Source: Ochrobactrum sp. RH2CCR150
Lineage (GTDB): Bacteria > Pseudomonadota > Alphaproteobacteria > Rhizobiales > Rhizobiaceae
DNA: 64,000 bases
Reading direction: 5' to 3'
Assembly (NCBI GenBank): GCA_014138095.1
Contig: JACGXE010000005.1
Location: 310,001-374,000, forward strand
Shown here: positions 55,891 to 63,829 of the stretch, one piece after another
Numbering within the stretch: position 1 is the stretch's first letter
Layout: each line of letters starts with the position of its first letter
The notes under the pieces: generated by a model
Database searches by the model: none
What the model was told of the DNA's origin: nothing
The model's input: only the letters and a program-made list of their open reading frames with translations
Translations under genes and position numbers: made by a program

Positions 55891-56201
55891 AACCGGACCG
55901 TTCCCATTTTTTGAAGCAGGCGCCGCGGTTCCCGACGCGGTGCTGCTTATGTCTCCGTCACGACTGCGGGGTCGATTTCTGCCCCGCTTTTGCCGGTCGC
56001 TATCAGACCGGCGCCCCCTGGATCATTGCCCGCAAATGCTAGGGGAGGACAATGACGCAAACGGGATAGTGCTTTATTGAGACACAGAACGGTTAGGTTG
56101 CAAAGTGCGGCTAAATGCCTGCCGCGAGAAGGTATTTTTATGTCGTGAAAATGAGGGCGAAACAGGCTCGCCCTCATTCGAAAAGTAATAATTGTCGCAA
56201 A
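55891..56201. other. Intergenic region between regulator and DUF1127 gene
   Basis: No gene. On the plus strand two hairpins follow each other: GCGGGG-N10-CCCCGC (55967-55988) then TTTT, and GCCGGTC-N7-GACCGGC (55993-56013). A DUF1127 terminator lies at 56150-56178. See findings for a possible small RNA. Confidence 0.45.
56150..56178 (-). terminator. Terminator of the DUF1127 gene
   Basis: An 11-bp stem AATGAGGGCGA/TCGCCCTCATT (56150-56160 with 56168-56178), followed on the minus strand by TTCACG. Confidence 0.75.
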
Positions 56202-56510
56202 TCAGCCCTTACGCGGAGTGTTCGGGCGCGTGGAGCGAACCTGACGGACGATTGGCAGACGGTCGTCGATTGCCGGCCAGCCAACGTCCTGCCGGATATG
56301 TTCCGGCAGATTTTGGATCGAGAGGCGGGTGCGGGCAATCTTGCGGTCCAGCCGCCACTGATCAATCCGGCTCCGCAGTTCGAAATAAGCCTGACGCAAC
56401 CAGACAAGTGAAGAAGCGGATGTCGACGGCGTTGGGCGGCGATTGTGACGTGCGGGTTGGCCAATAGTTTGGCCCACGGTTTGGCCCACGGTTTGGCATT
56501 GTACGGTCAT
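56202..56510 (-). CDS. DUF1127-family protein with VGQT repeats
   Basis: A 102-residue protein whose C-terminal part LRSRIDQWRLDRKIARTRLS followed by LPEHIRQDVGW is the DUF1127 (YjiS-like) helix. The N-terminus has a Gln-rich QTVGQTVGQTIGQ run encoded by 12-bp repeats at 56468-56497. The start at 56510 follows GAGGAG; Mets further upstream are not supported. Small DUF1127 proteins act in RNA and phosphate or stress regulation in related bacteria. It is divergent from a LysR gene. Confidence 0.78.
   Translation of the reverse strand: MTVQCQTVGQTVGQTIGQPARHNRRPTPSTSASSLVWLRQAYFELRSRIDQWRLDRKIARTRLSIQNLPEHIRQDVGWPAIDDRLPIVRQVRSTRPNTPRKG
56468..56497 (-). repeat. 12-bp in-frame tandem repeat
   Basis: Two exact units of TTTGGCCCACGG (56468-56479, 56480-56491) plus half a unit (to 56497), inside the DUF1127 gene. 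Each unit adds four residues (VGQT-like). Confidence 0.85.
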
Positions 56511-56597
56511 TTTCGGTCTCCTCGGGCGAGAATGGATTGGTTTGAATGCCTGCTGCAGCGGGTTGTGTGTTTTCGATGGAGTTAATGTGCGCTGTGC

Positions 56598-56624
56598 TTG
56601 ACGTTCAATCAAACGAAATATAAA
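56598..56624 (+). promoter_or_regulatory. LysR gene promoter
   Basis: TTGACG (56598-56603) and TATAAA (56619-56624, 15-base spacing; TAAAAA at 17) precede the LysR start by about 50 bases. ATCAAA (56608-56613) and TTTGAT (56644-56649) flank the region, a possible autoregulatory site. Confidence 0.55.
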
Positions 56625-56671
56625 AAGGCTTAAGATCAGAAAATTTGATTTATCATCATCGGAGTCCCGTC

Positions 56672-57592
56672 ATGACAGCGCCCGTCCAGCATCCTTTGCC
56701 AATGCTTGATATCGATGTCCTTCGCACGTTTGTGGCGATTGCAGACACGGGTAGTTTCTCATCGGCCGCCAATGCGGTTTTTCGCACGCCATCGGCTGTA
56801 TCGATGCAGATCAAGAAACTTGAGGAGCAGATCGGCGTCGCCGTGTTTGACCGCGATGCCCGTTCGGTGACGCTCACCAGTGATGGCGAAGTTCTGCTCG
56901 GTTTTGCGCGCCGCCTTCTGGCGCTCAATCGTGAAGCGGTTTCCAAATTTGTCGCACCGACCGTCACTGGCGTGGTGCGGCTTGGTTCGCCCGACGATAT
57001 CGGCGAATGCGTTCTGCCGCTTGTTCTTAAGCGCTTTGCGGAAACGCATCCGGGCGTGACGGTAGACGTGGTGATCGATCAGAGCAGTAATCTGCGCAAG
57101 CGTCTCGATGAGCGGCGTCTCGATGTTACGCTGGTCAATATTTCGCATACGGTGCCCGGCAAGGGTGACACGGAAGTTTTGCTCGATGAGGAACTCGTCT
57201 GGGCTGGCGCGAAATGCGGAACGGCTTATCGCCGCGATCCGTTGCCGCTTTCCATCTGGGAAGAAGGATGCGCCTGGCGCGGCAATGCGCTGGAAGCGCT
57301 CGAAAGCTCGGGCCGTCCTTATCGCATCGCCTATATGAGTTCACATTCCACTGGGCAGCGCGCGGCCATCATGGCCGATCTTGCCATCGCGCCTTTCGCG
57401 AAAACCTTGCTCGGCGAGGGGATTGTTGCGTTGGGGTCGGAGCATGACTTGCCTGAGCTAGGGCGCTATCAGCTCGGCATGATTATCAGGCCTGAAGCCG
57501 GACCGCATATTCATGCAGTGGCGGAGAATTTGCGCAATGTTTTCGAAGCTTATCGCCGCACGGGACGCTTCGAGACTTTTCGCGCTTGCTGA
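56672..57592 (+). CDS. LysR-family transcriptional regulator (VtlR/LsrB-like)
   Basis: A 306-residue LysR protein. The HTH (about 10-65) is LDIDVLRTFVAIADTGSFSS then AVSMQIKKLEEQIG; the effector domain follows. LysR proteins of this kind, called VtlR in Brucella and LsrB in Sinorhizobium and Agrobacterium, control small RNAs and DUF1127 genes. Here a DUF1127 gene is divergent from it, in keeping with that role, but identity is not proven from sequence memory. The start at 56672 follows CGGAGTC. Confidence 0.82.
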   Translation: MTAPVQHPLPMLDIDVLRTFVAIADTGSFSSAANAVFRTPSAVSMQIKKLEEQIGVAVFDRDARSVTLTSDGEVLLGFARRLLALNREAVSKFVAPTVTGVVRLGSPDDIGECVLPLVLKRFAETHPGVTVDVVIDQSSNLRKRLDERRLDVTLVNISHTVPGKGDTEVLLDEELVWAGAKCGTAYRRDPLPLSIWEEGCAWRGNALEALESSGRPYRIAYMSSHSTGQRAAIMADLAIAPFAKTLLGEGIVALGSEHDLPELGRYQLGMIIRPEAGPHIHAVAENLRNVFEAYRRTGRFETFRAC

Positions 57593-57801
57593 TACAACTC
57601 ACAAGAACTTGTGGGTGTAAGTAATGCTTTCTCTTGTCAGGACAAAAGGTTGCGCTAGGTTTCCTGTATGACAGCCGGATGAAACGGCTTCATGGCCAGC
57701 AAACAGAGGCGGGGTCCGGGGTGGGCCGATGGATGCTGGCACAATACTGGCATGTGCGCCCATTCATCTGGGCTTTAACGACACCTATCGGAGAGACCGC
57801 T

Positions 57802-57936
57802 ATGAAACTGACCCGCCTTGTCCCGGTTGCTATTGTTCTCTGTGCCTTCACTCTGGCTTCTTGTGCCAATACGGTTCGCGGCGTAGGGCGCGATGTCAAA
57901 GGCACAGCGCACGCCGTTCAACAGACGGTGGATTAA
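57802..57936 (+). CDS. Entericidin-like small lipoprotein
   Basis: A 44-residue lipoprotein: signal helix KLTRLVPVAIVLCAFTLASC with lipobox LASC, then ANTVRGVGRDVKGTAHAVQQ. This is the entericidin A/B family, stress-linked bacteriolytic-type lipoproteins. CGGAGAGA precedes the ATG by 5-6 bases. It is a stand-alone gene followed by a strong terminator. Confidence 0.88.
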   Translation: MKLTRLVPVAIVLCAFTLASCANTVRGVGRDVKGTAHAVQQTVD

Positions 57937-57938
57937 GA

Positions 57939-57969
57939 AAAAGGCCCGGGATCTGATCCCGGGCCTTTT
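57939..57969 (+). terminator. Terminator of the entericidin gene
   Basis: A 14-bp stem AAAAGGCCCGGGAT/ATCCCGGGCCTTTT with a 3-base loop and flanking A and T runs. Confidence 0.93.
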
Positions 57970-58011
57970 CATTCATAGCTCAGTCCTCGTGAACGAGCGC
58001 TGTATAATGCT

Positions 58012-59502
58012 TTACTGCGCCTTGACGAGGAAATACCCCACCGGCATCTGCATATCGGGGCGCGTTTTATAAGCGATGCTTGTCGTCATGATACCAGTCG
58101 TCGGCACCTGAATATTGGCGCTCTCCAGAAGGCCTGCAATGTGGGCGTTCGGCGTGGCATCACCAAACCACATGACCAGAATCGGCGCTGTGATCTGCTT
58201 GGCCCCATTGGGCGTTTCTGGGTGAACCACCTTCAGCGACGGATCGAACAGTCGGAAATTGCCCGGTATCTGTGCATTATCCGCCACGATGGTCTTGAAA
58301 GATCCGTGGCTGCTGATTTCCGTATAAAGCTGGCGATAATCAAGCTGCCCATAGGGCGGGGTGCTCGACCCATAGATGAGATAATAGGACAAAACCGGCG
58401 GAACCAGTAGGGCGACTACCGCGCCCATGACCGCATACTCCGTAACAGGGCGGCTGCCGATGCGGAAGCGCTCCAGACGGAAAGCCAGCACAGCGGGCAA
58501 AAGAAACAGCACAGGCTGAAGCCAGCGGTCTTTGACGTCATTGGCGCCTGTCACAACAACGCCGACGAAAACAATCAGCAGACCGACAACCACCAGACGG
58601 CGCATGAATGTCTGGCCGGGCGTATAAGGCGTGGTGGGCACTGTGCGTTTCTTGAAATGGATGAGCGCGATGACCGCCGCGATTGCAAGCGCCAGAACCG
58701 AAAACAGGAAGGCAGCTTCAACGAAGCTCTCAATACCGTTCAGCCGATCGAAGAACAGGTTTCCGGATGCGCCCATCTGCAATTTGCCTGAACGGGCAAT
58801 GACACTCGATTTGTGAGCGAACATCCATGTGGCCGTCGGTCCGACGCAGATTGCGAAGGCGAGCAAGGTGACGACCGATAGTTTCGACAGAAGCACGGCC
58901 CGATATTCCGGGACTGAAAGCCCGGTTACGATCACCATGATCAGGAAGAATGATGCGTTGAACTTGCCGAGAAGCGCTGCGGTCATGGCCACGCCAAGAA
59001 GAGCAGCCGAGATCACGCTGCGCTTGCGCATATGCCAGGCAAAGGCCAGGAAGGTCCATCCGCATCCCGCCGTGCCCGCGACCGAATGGGTCAGGGCGCG
59101 CTGCGATTCCCAGCCGATTTGTGGAATGAGAAACAGGCCGAGCATGCTGGCCGAGGCGACAACACGCGAGAAGCCGAGGAGCCGCATAGCGCCAAAAACG
59201 CTGAGGAAAAGGCTTGCCAGCATGCCGAACTTCACGATCTGAAGCGTCAACATGGACGTGCCTAGCACGGAGGCGGCAAGATTGGTCGTCCACGTATAGA
59301 GCGGCGGTTGCGAGCCGCCATAGCCCCAGTCGAGATAACCTATATTGGCGAGCTGTTCCGCATCATCGAGTCCAGCGCCGTTGGAGATATAAGTCACCAG
59401 AACGGCCTGAAACACGAAATAGCACACGACGAATAGGACCGCCCAAGGCAATCCCAATATTTCTTTGTCTGCGGTAGACGCGGTTTGTCTTAATGCGGTC
59501 AA
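58012..59502 (-). CDS. ArnT/PMT-like glycosyltransferase family 39 protein
   Basis: An integral membrane glycosyltransferase of about 496 residues with some eleven helices. The first periplasmic loop has the acidic GLDDAEQ followed by GYLDWGYGGSQPPLYTW, characteristic of GT39-type transferases that use polyprenyl-phosphate sugars. The target may be lipid A or an envelope glycan; this is not resolved. Start: TTG at 59502 (GGGACTTCAAGC before it) gives a short N-terminus; GTG at 59565 or ATG at 59685 are open in frame but unsupported. Confidence 0.75.
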   Translation of the reverse strand: MTALRQTASTADKEILGLPWAVLFVVCYFVFQAVLVTYISNGAGLDDAEQLANIGYLDWGYGGSQPPLYTWTTNLAASVLGTSMLTLQIVKFGMLASLFLSVFGAMRLLGFSRVVASASMLGLFLIPQIGWESQRALTHSVAGTAGCGWTFLAFAWHMRKRSVISAALLGVAMTAALLGKFNASFFLIMVIVTGLSVPEYRAVLLSKLSVVTLLAFAICVGPTATWMFAHKSSVIARSGKLQMGASGNLFFDRLNGIESFVEAAFLFSVLALAIAAVIALIHFKKRTVPTTPYTPGQTFMRRLVVVGLLIVFVGVVVTGANDVKDRWLQPVLFLLPAVLAFRLERFRIGSRPVTEYAVMGAVVALLVPPVLSYYLIYGSSTPPYGQLDYRQLYTEISSHGSFKTIVADNAQIPGNFRLFDPSLKVVHPETPNGAKQITAPILVMWFGDATPNAHIAGLLESANIQVPTTGIMTTSIAYKTRPDMQMPVGYFLVKAQ

Positions 59503-59641
59503 GCTTGAAGTCCCGATGCTGAACGATGTGCCCCAGATGGGCGCAAACAGGCTGCTACATGTCACAGGAATATGGTCGGATTTCAATCCGCGTAGCGCCA
59601 AACAATCGAAATATGCGGACAATATTTGATAAAATTTTCGT

Positions 59642-59799
59642 TTACGGCAAAAACCGCGCTGCCTTACGGCGCACGGTTTTGCCAACTACGCATGGCAATC
59701 TCACCGGAAAAAACGCTGGTGAGAGATACATAAAGCTCCGGTACGCAATACCAGATCCGGAGCAGCGAGAGAGGTTTAGCCTGTCTCGTGCTCCTTTTT
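59642..59799 (+). ncRNA. Candidate small RNA
   Basis: A plus-strand stretch rich in stems: GGCAAAAACCG/CGGTTTTGCC (59646-59683), TCTCACC/GGTGAGA (59699-59724), GCTCCGG/CCGGAGC (59735-59763) and a bulged terminator stem (59759-59794) then TTTTT. An extended -10 TGATAAAAT (59627-59635) could start it near 59642. The last two stems share GGAGC and cannot both form. No family matched. Confidence 0.5.
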
Positions 59800-59850
59800 A
59801 TCCGAACATCGTTACCGTACGGTTAGCAGACGATTAAGCAAATCTAAACA

Positions 59851-59874
59851 TTGCCTTTTTGAGGCAAGTTTTTT
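59851..59874. terminator. Hairpin terminator
   Basis: TTGCCT-TTTTG-AGGCAA then GTTTTTT on the plus strand; the same stem lies just past the mmsB stop on the minus strand with TGTTT after it. Confidence 0.7.
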
Positions 59875-59892
59875 CATGCATGTGATCTTTTT

Positions 59893-60783
59893 TTACTTTG
59901 CTCCGGATTTTTCGCGCAGATGATTGATGATGCCGGAAAAATCATCACTGCCATGACCTTCACCGTCAAACAGCGAGTAAATCGCTTCGGCATGGGCGCC
60001 AAGCGGCGTTTCCGCGCCCGCGCTCTTCGCCGCTTCCTGCGAAAGCTTCAGATCCTTCAGCATCAGTGCTGCGGCGAAGCCCGGCTTGTAGTCGCGGTTG
60101 GCGGGTGAGGTCGGAACCGGACCTGGTACGGGGCAATAGGTGGTGAGTGACCAGCATTGACCCGACGAAGTGGAAGCGACGTCGAAAAGCGCCTGATGCG
60201 AAAGGCCGAGCTTTTCAGCCAGAACGAAAGCTTCGCTGACGCCAATCATCGAGATGCCGAGAATCATATTGTTGCAGATCTTGGCGGCCTGTCCGGCTCC
60301 ATCGCCGCCGCAATGCACGATCTTGCCAGCCATTGGCTTGAGGATAGGCTCGCCGCGTTCGAATGCCTTGTCGCTGCCGCCCGCCATGAAAGTCAGTGTA
60401 CCTGCGGCTGCACCACCGGTGCCGCCCGAAACTGGCGCATCGATGGAGAGATGCCCATGGTCTGCCGCGATTGCGTGCGCCTTGCGGGCGGAATCGACGT
60501 CGATTGTGGAGCAATCGATAAAAGCTGAATCTTTTCGCGCCTTAGGGGCAATTTCCTCATAAACGGCGAGAACATGCTTGCCTGCGGGCAGCATGGTGAT
60601 GACCGCGTCGACATCTGCAACGGCATCCACCGCGCTGGTCGCGATCTGCAAACCATTGGCGCGCGCTTCTTCAAGATGCTGCGGCAACAGGTCAAAGCCG
60701 CGCACTGTGTGTCCGGCCTTGACCAGATTTGCCGCCATTGGGCCGCCCATATTGCCGAGGCCGATGAATGCGATAGTGGCCAT
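59893..60783 (-). CDS. mmsB: 3-hydroxyisobutyrate dehydrogenase
   Basis: A 296-residue NAD-dependent dehydrogenase of the beta-hydroxyacid family. The Rossmann motif is IAFIGLGNMGGPMAANL, the substrate loop is IDAPVSGGTGGAAAGTLTFM, and the catalytic Lys is in GAGQAAKICNNM. It oxidises 3-hydroxyisobutyrate to methylmalonate semialdehyde in valine breakdown. GAGGAATTCACC sets the start at 60783. The acyl-CoA dehydrogenase gene lies 28 bases upstream on the same strand. Confidence 0.93.
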   Translation of the reverse strand: MATIAFIGLGNMGGPMAANLVKAGHTVRGFDLLPQHLEEARANGLQIATSAVDAVADVDAVITMLPAGKHVLAVYEEIAPKARKDSAFIDCSTIDVDSARKAHAIAADHGHLSIDAPVSGGTGGAAAGTLTFMAGGSDKAFERGEPILKPMAGKIVHCGGDGAGQAAKICNNMILGISMIGVSEAFVLAEKLGLSHQALFDVASTSSGQCWSLTTYCPVPGPVPTSPANRDYKPGFAAALMLKDLKLSQEAAKSAGAETPLGAHAEAIYSLFDGEGHGSDDFSGIINHLREKSGAK

Positions 60784-60811
60784 GGTGAATTCCTCCATAC
60801 TAAATAGCTAT

Positions 60812-61969
60812 TCAGCGACCGATCATATGCCTTGCAATGATCACGCGCATGATTTCGTTGGTCCCCTCCAGAATCTGGTGCACGCGCAGGTCGCGGACCA
60901 GCTTTTCGATCCCGTAATCGTGGAGGTAACCGTAGCCGCCAAAGAGTTGCAGCGCTTCATTGGCGACACTGAACCCGGTGTCGGTCACAAACCGCTTTGC
61001 CATGGCCGACCATTTGCCAGCGTCGTGGGTCTTGCGGTCGAGCTTGCTGGCGGCTGCGTAAAGCAGCAGGCGCGCTGCCGAAAGTTCGGTCTCCATGTCC
61101 GCAAGGCGAAACTGCAGGGCCTGAAAACGGTCTATCGTTTGTCCGAAAGCCTTGCGCTCGCCGCAATATTCCAGCGCCTTGTCGAGCGCGGATTGCGCGC
61201 CGCCGAGCGAGCAGGCTCCGATATTCAGCCGTCCACCATCGAGACCGGCCATGGCGATCTTGAAGCCTGTGCCTTCTTCGCCAAGCCGATTTTCCACTGG
61301 TACACGGCAGTTGTCGAAAATGACTGTTCGCGTCGGCTGGCAGTTCCAGCCCATCTTGTATTCGTTAGCGCCGAATGACAGGCCGGGTGCATCTTTCGGC
61401 ACAACGAGGGTGGAAATACCTTTCGGACCGTCCTCACCGGTACGCACCATGGTGACATAGATATCAGTCTCTCCGGCGCCGGAAATAAACTGTTTTGCAC
61501 CGTTGATGACATAGTGATCACCATCCCGCGTGGCGCGGGTGCGAAGGGCGGCTGCGTCCGAACCGGAGCCCGGTTCCGTCAGGCAGTAACTGGCCAGCCA
61601 GTCCATGGTTGTGAGACTGGGCAGGAACTGCTGGCGTTGCGCCTCATTGCCGAATGTGTCGATCATCCACGCAGCCATGTTGTGTATGGAGACAAAGGCC
61701 GAGAATGACGGACACGCCGCGGCAAGCGCCTCGAAAATAAGCACGGCATCCATACGTTTCAGTGCCGATCCACCCACATCCTCGCGGACATAGATGCCGC
61801 CCATGCCGAGCGATCCCACCTCGCGAAGCGCATCGACAGGGAAATGCTTGTCACGGTCCCATTGCAGCGCGTGGGGTGCAATCCGGTCGCTGGCGAAGCC
61901 GCGCGCCATCTCCTGAATGGCGAGCTGTTCTTCGTTCAGCTCGAACTGGTTCTGTTCGGCAGCATCCAT
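60812..61969 (-). CDS. Isobutyryl-CoA dehydrogenase-type acyl-CoA dehydrogenase
   Basis: A 385-residue flavoprotein. Segments YCLTEPGSGSDAAALRTRA, GAKQFISGAGETDIYVTMV, FGQTIDRFQALQFRLADME and the catalytic-Glu region QILEGTNEIMRVIIARHMIG place it in the ACAD family. Operon with mmsB points to isobutyryl-CoA as substrate, the second oxidative step of valine catabolism. It starts at 61969 after GGGAGGAAACC. Confidence 0.9.
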   Translation of the reverse strand: MDAAEQNQFELNEEQLAIQEMARGFASDRIAPHALQWDRDKHFPVDALREVGSLGMGGIYVREDVGGSALKRMDAVLIFEALAAACPSFSAFVSIHNMAAWMIDTFGNEAQRQQFLPSLTTMDWLASYCLTEPGSGSDAAALRTRATRDGDHYVINGAKQFISGAGETDIYVTMVRTGEDGPKGISTLVVPKDAPGLSFGANEYKMGWNCQPTRTVIFDNCRVPVENRLGEEGTGFKIAMAGLDGGRLNIGACSLGGAQSALDKALEYCGERKAFGQTIDRFQALQFRLADMETELSAARLLLYAAASKLDRKTHDAGKWSAMAKRFVTDTGFSVANEALQLFGGYGYLHDYGIEKLVRDLRVHQILEGTNEIMRVIIARHMIGR

Positions 61970-62184
61970 GGTTTCCTCCCTATGAGCACCGCTCCTCTGA
62001 GGTGGACTAGAGCATAAGACCGGGGCACTGCCAACGCTCCATTGGAATAATCTTGCTCACATTTGTAATAAACTGATGCGCATTTTTGCATAGAAGGTGC
62101 ATCAGTCAGCGCGTTGGATGTGCCGTAACGCGCAGCGCCTGGACCCAGATTGCCATGGCTTGCCGTTTCGGCTACGCAGGTCAA

Positions 62185-63636
62185 ATGGTACGGGCAATTA
62201 TGTTTCAGGGAACGGGGTCTGATGTCGGCAAGAGCGTGCTTGTCGCGGGGCTCTGCCGCGTGGCGCGCAATCGTGGGCTGAAAGTCCGTCCGTTCAAGCC
62301 TCAGAACATGTCCAACAATGCTGCGGTCAGTGATGACGGTGGGGAAATCGGTCGTGCCCAGTGGCTACAGGCGCTGGCGTCGGGCATTTCGTCATCTGTG
62401 CATATGAACCCGGTTTTGCTGAAACCCCAGACGGATATGGGCAGCCAGATCGTAGTGCAGGGCCAGGTGCGCGGCGAAGCGCGCGGACGCTATTATCAGG
62501 AACTAAAGCCGCAACTGATGGCGTCGGTGATGCAATCCTTTTCCATCGTCAGCGAAGGTGCAGATCTCGTTTTAATTGAAGGGGCTGGTTCGCCAGCGGA
62601 GATCAATCTTCGGGCCGGAGATATCGCCAATATGGGCTTCGCAACACGGGCAAATGTGCCGGTGGTGCTGGTCGGTGATATTGATCGGGGCGGGGTGATT
62701 GCCTCGCTGGTAGGGACACACACAATCCTGCCGGAAGAAGATCGCGCCATGGTGCGCGGTTTCATTATCAACAAGTTTCGCGGCGATATTTCGCTGTTCG
62801 ACGACGGGCTGGAAGCAATCGGGCGCTTCACCGGCTGGCCTTCTTTCGGTGTTGTTCCCTGGCTCAAGGCTGTTTCCAGATTGCCGGCCGAAGATTCGGT
62901 GGTTCTGGAGCGTGCCGTCCGCAGCGCAGACAAGGCGCTGAAAGTTGCGGTTCCGATGTTGCCGCGCATCGCCAATTTTGACGATCTGGACCCGCTGAAG
63001 GTCGAACCTGCCGTGGAGGTGATCATGGTGCCGCCCGGCACGCCGCTTCCGGCTGATGCCGGTCTGGTCGTGCTGCCCGGAACAAAGTCCACCATTGCCG
63101 ATCTGCTGGCGTTCCGTGAAAACGGTTGGGATCGCGATCTGATTGCGCACGTGAAGCGCGGCGGACATGTGCTCGGTATCTGCGGCGGTTTTCAGATGCT
63201 GGGGCACAGCATCCATGATCCGCATGGGATCGAAGGACAGGTGCGCGAAGCGGAAGGTCTGGGGCTACTGGATATTGAAACCGTCATGGAGCCGGAAAAA
63301 GTCGTCCGCAATGTTGAAGCGAGTTCATTGCTCTATGATGCGCCGCTCGAAGGCTATGAAATCCATATCGGTCGCACGACAGGGGCCGATATGTTCAGGC
63401 CTTTTGCGCGCATCGGGGATCATGATGATGGTGCGGTCTCTTCGAATGGCCGGATTATGGGGACCTATCTGCACGGCGTTTTCGGCGCAGATCGCTTCCG
63501 GCAGCAATTTCTTGCCACGCTAGGTGTCGAAGGTGGCGCAGGGAATTACCGCATAAGTGTTGAAACGGCGCTAGATGAGCTGGCGGAGGGGCTGGAAGCC
63601 TGTCTCGATATCGATGCGATCTTCTCCTTAATTTGA
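62185..63636 (+). CDS. cobQ: Cobyric acid synthase
   Basis: A 483-residue glutamine amidotransferase that amidates the b, d, e and g carboxylates of adenosylcobyrinic diamide in B12 synthesis. The N-terminal ATP-binding part begins AIMFQGTGSDVGKSVLVAGL with KPQNMSNNA; the C-terminal GATase domain has GICGGFQMLG (nucleophile Cys333) and GTYLHGVF (His). The start at 62185 gives the family length of about 484; in-frame ATGs upstream are rejected. There is no cobalamin riboswitch ahead of it. Confidence 0.95.
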   Translation: MVRAIMFQGTGSDVGKSVLVAGLCRVARNRGLKVRPFKPQNMSNNAAVSDDGGEIGRAQWLQALASGISSSVHMNPVLLKPQTDMGSQIVVQGQVRGEARGRYYQELKPQLMASVMQSFSIVSEGADLVLIEGAGSPAEINLRAGDIANMGFATRANVPVVLVGDIDRGGVIASLVGTHTILPEEDRAMVRGFIINKFRGDISLFDDGLEAIGRFTGWPSFGVVPWLKAVSRLPAEDSVVLERAVRSADKALKVAVPMLPRIANFDDLDPLKVEPAVEVIMVPPGTPLPADAGLVVLPGTKSTIADLLAFRENGWDRDLIAHVKRGGHVLGICGGFQMLGHSIHDPHGIEGQVREAEGLGLLDIETVMEPEKVVRNVEASSLLYDAPLEGYEIHIGRTTGADMFRPFARIGDHDDGAVSSNGRIMGTYLHGVFGADRFRQQFLATLGVEGGAGNYRISVETALDELAEGLEACLDIDAIFSLI

Positions 63637-63829
63637 TGTCAGGCTGCCTTCGTGGTGTTAGGATGATTTCAGTTATGCACGCTTACTCTTGATATCATCA
63701 ATAACCGAATAATACTTATTTATAAAATACTTAGAATTATGTAATTGCTCATAAAATTAACAATTTTAGATCTATTTTCGAACAAAATATTCATATTAAT
63801 TCTATAAAGAATATTTTAGTGAGATTAAT
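63637..63829 (+). other. AT-rich intergenic region
   Basis: A markedly AT-rich stretch with poly-A/T runs and no gene, unlike the GC-rich surroundings. It may contain the promoter of the next gene. Confidence 0.5.

Larger units (their letters stand above)
59503..59892 (+). other. Region between the GT39 and mmsB genes
   Basis: Contains a structured plus-strand RNA candidate (59642-59799), a palindrome core ACCGTACGGT (59814-59823) and a hairpin terminator (59851-59874). No credible protein gene. Confidence 0.5.

Noticed and set aside
59526-59837. Open frame of about 103 codons across the candidate RNA
   Set aside because: Lacks a ribosome binding site, overlaps the GT39 gene's upstream region and is explained by RNA stems.
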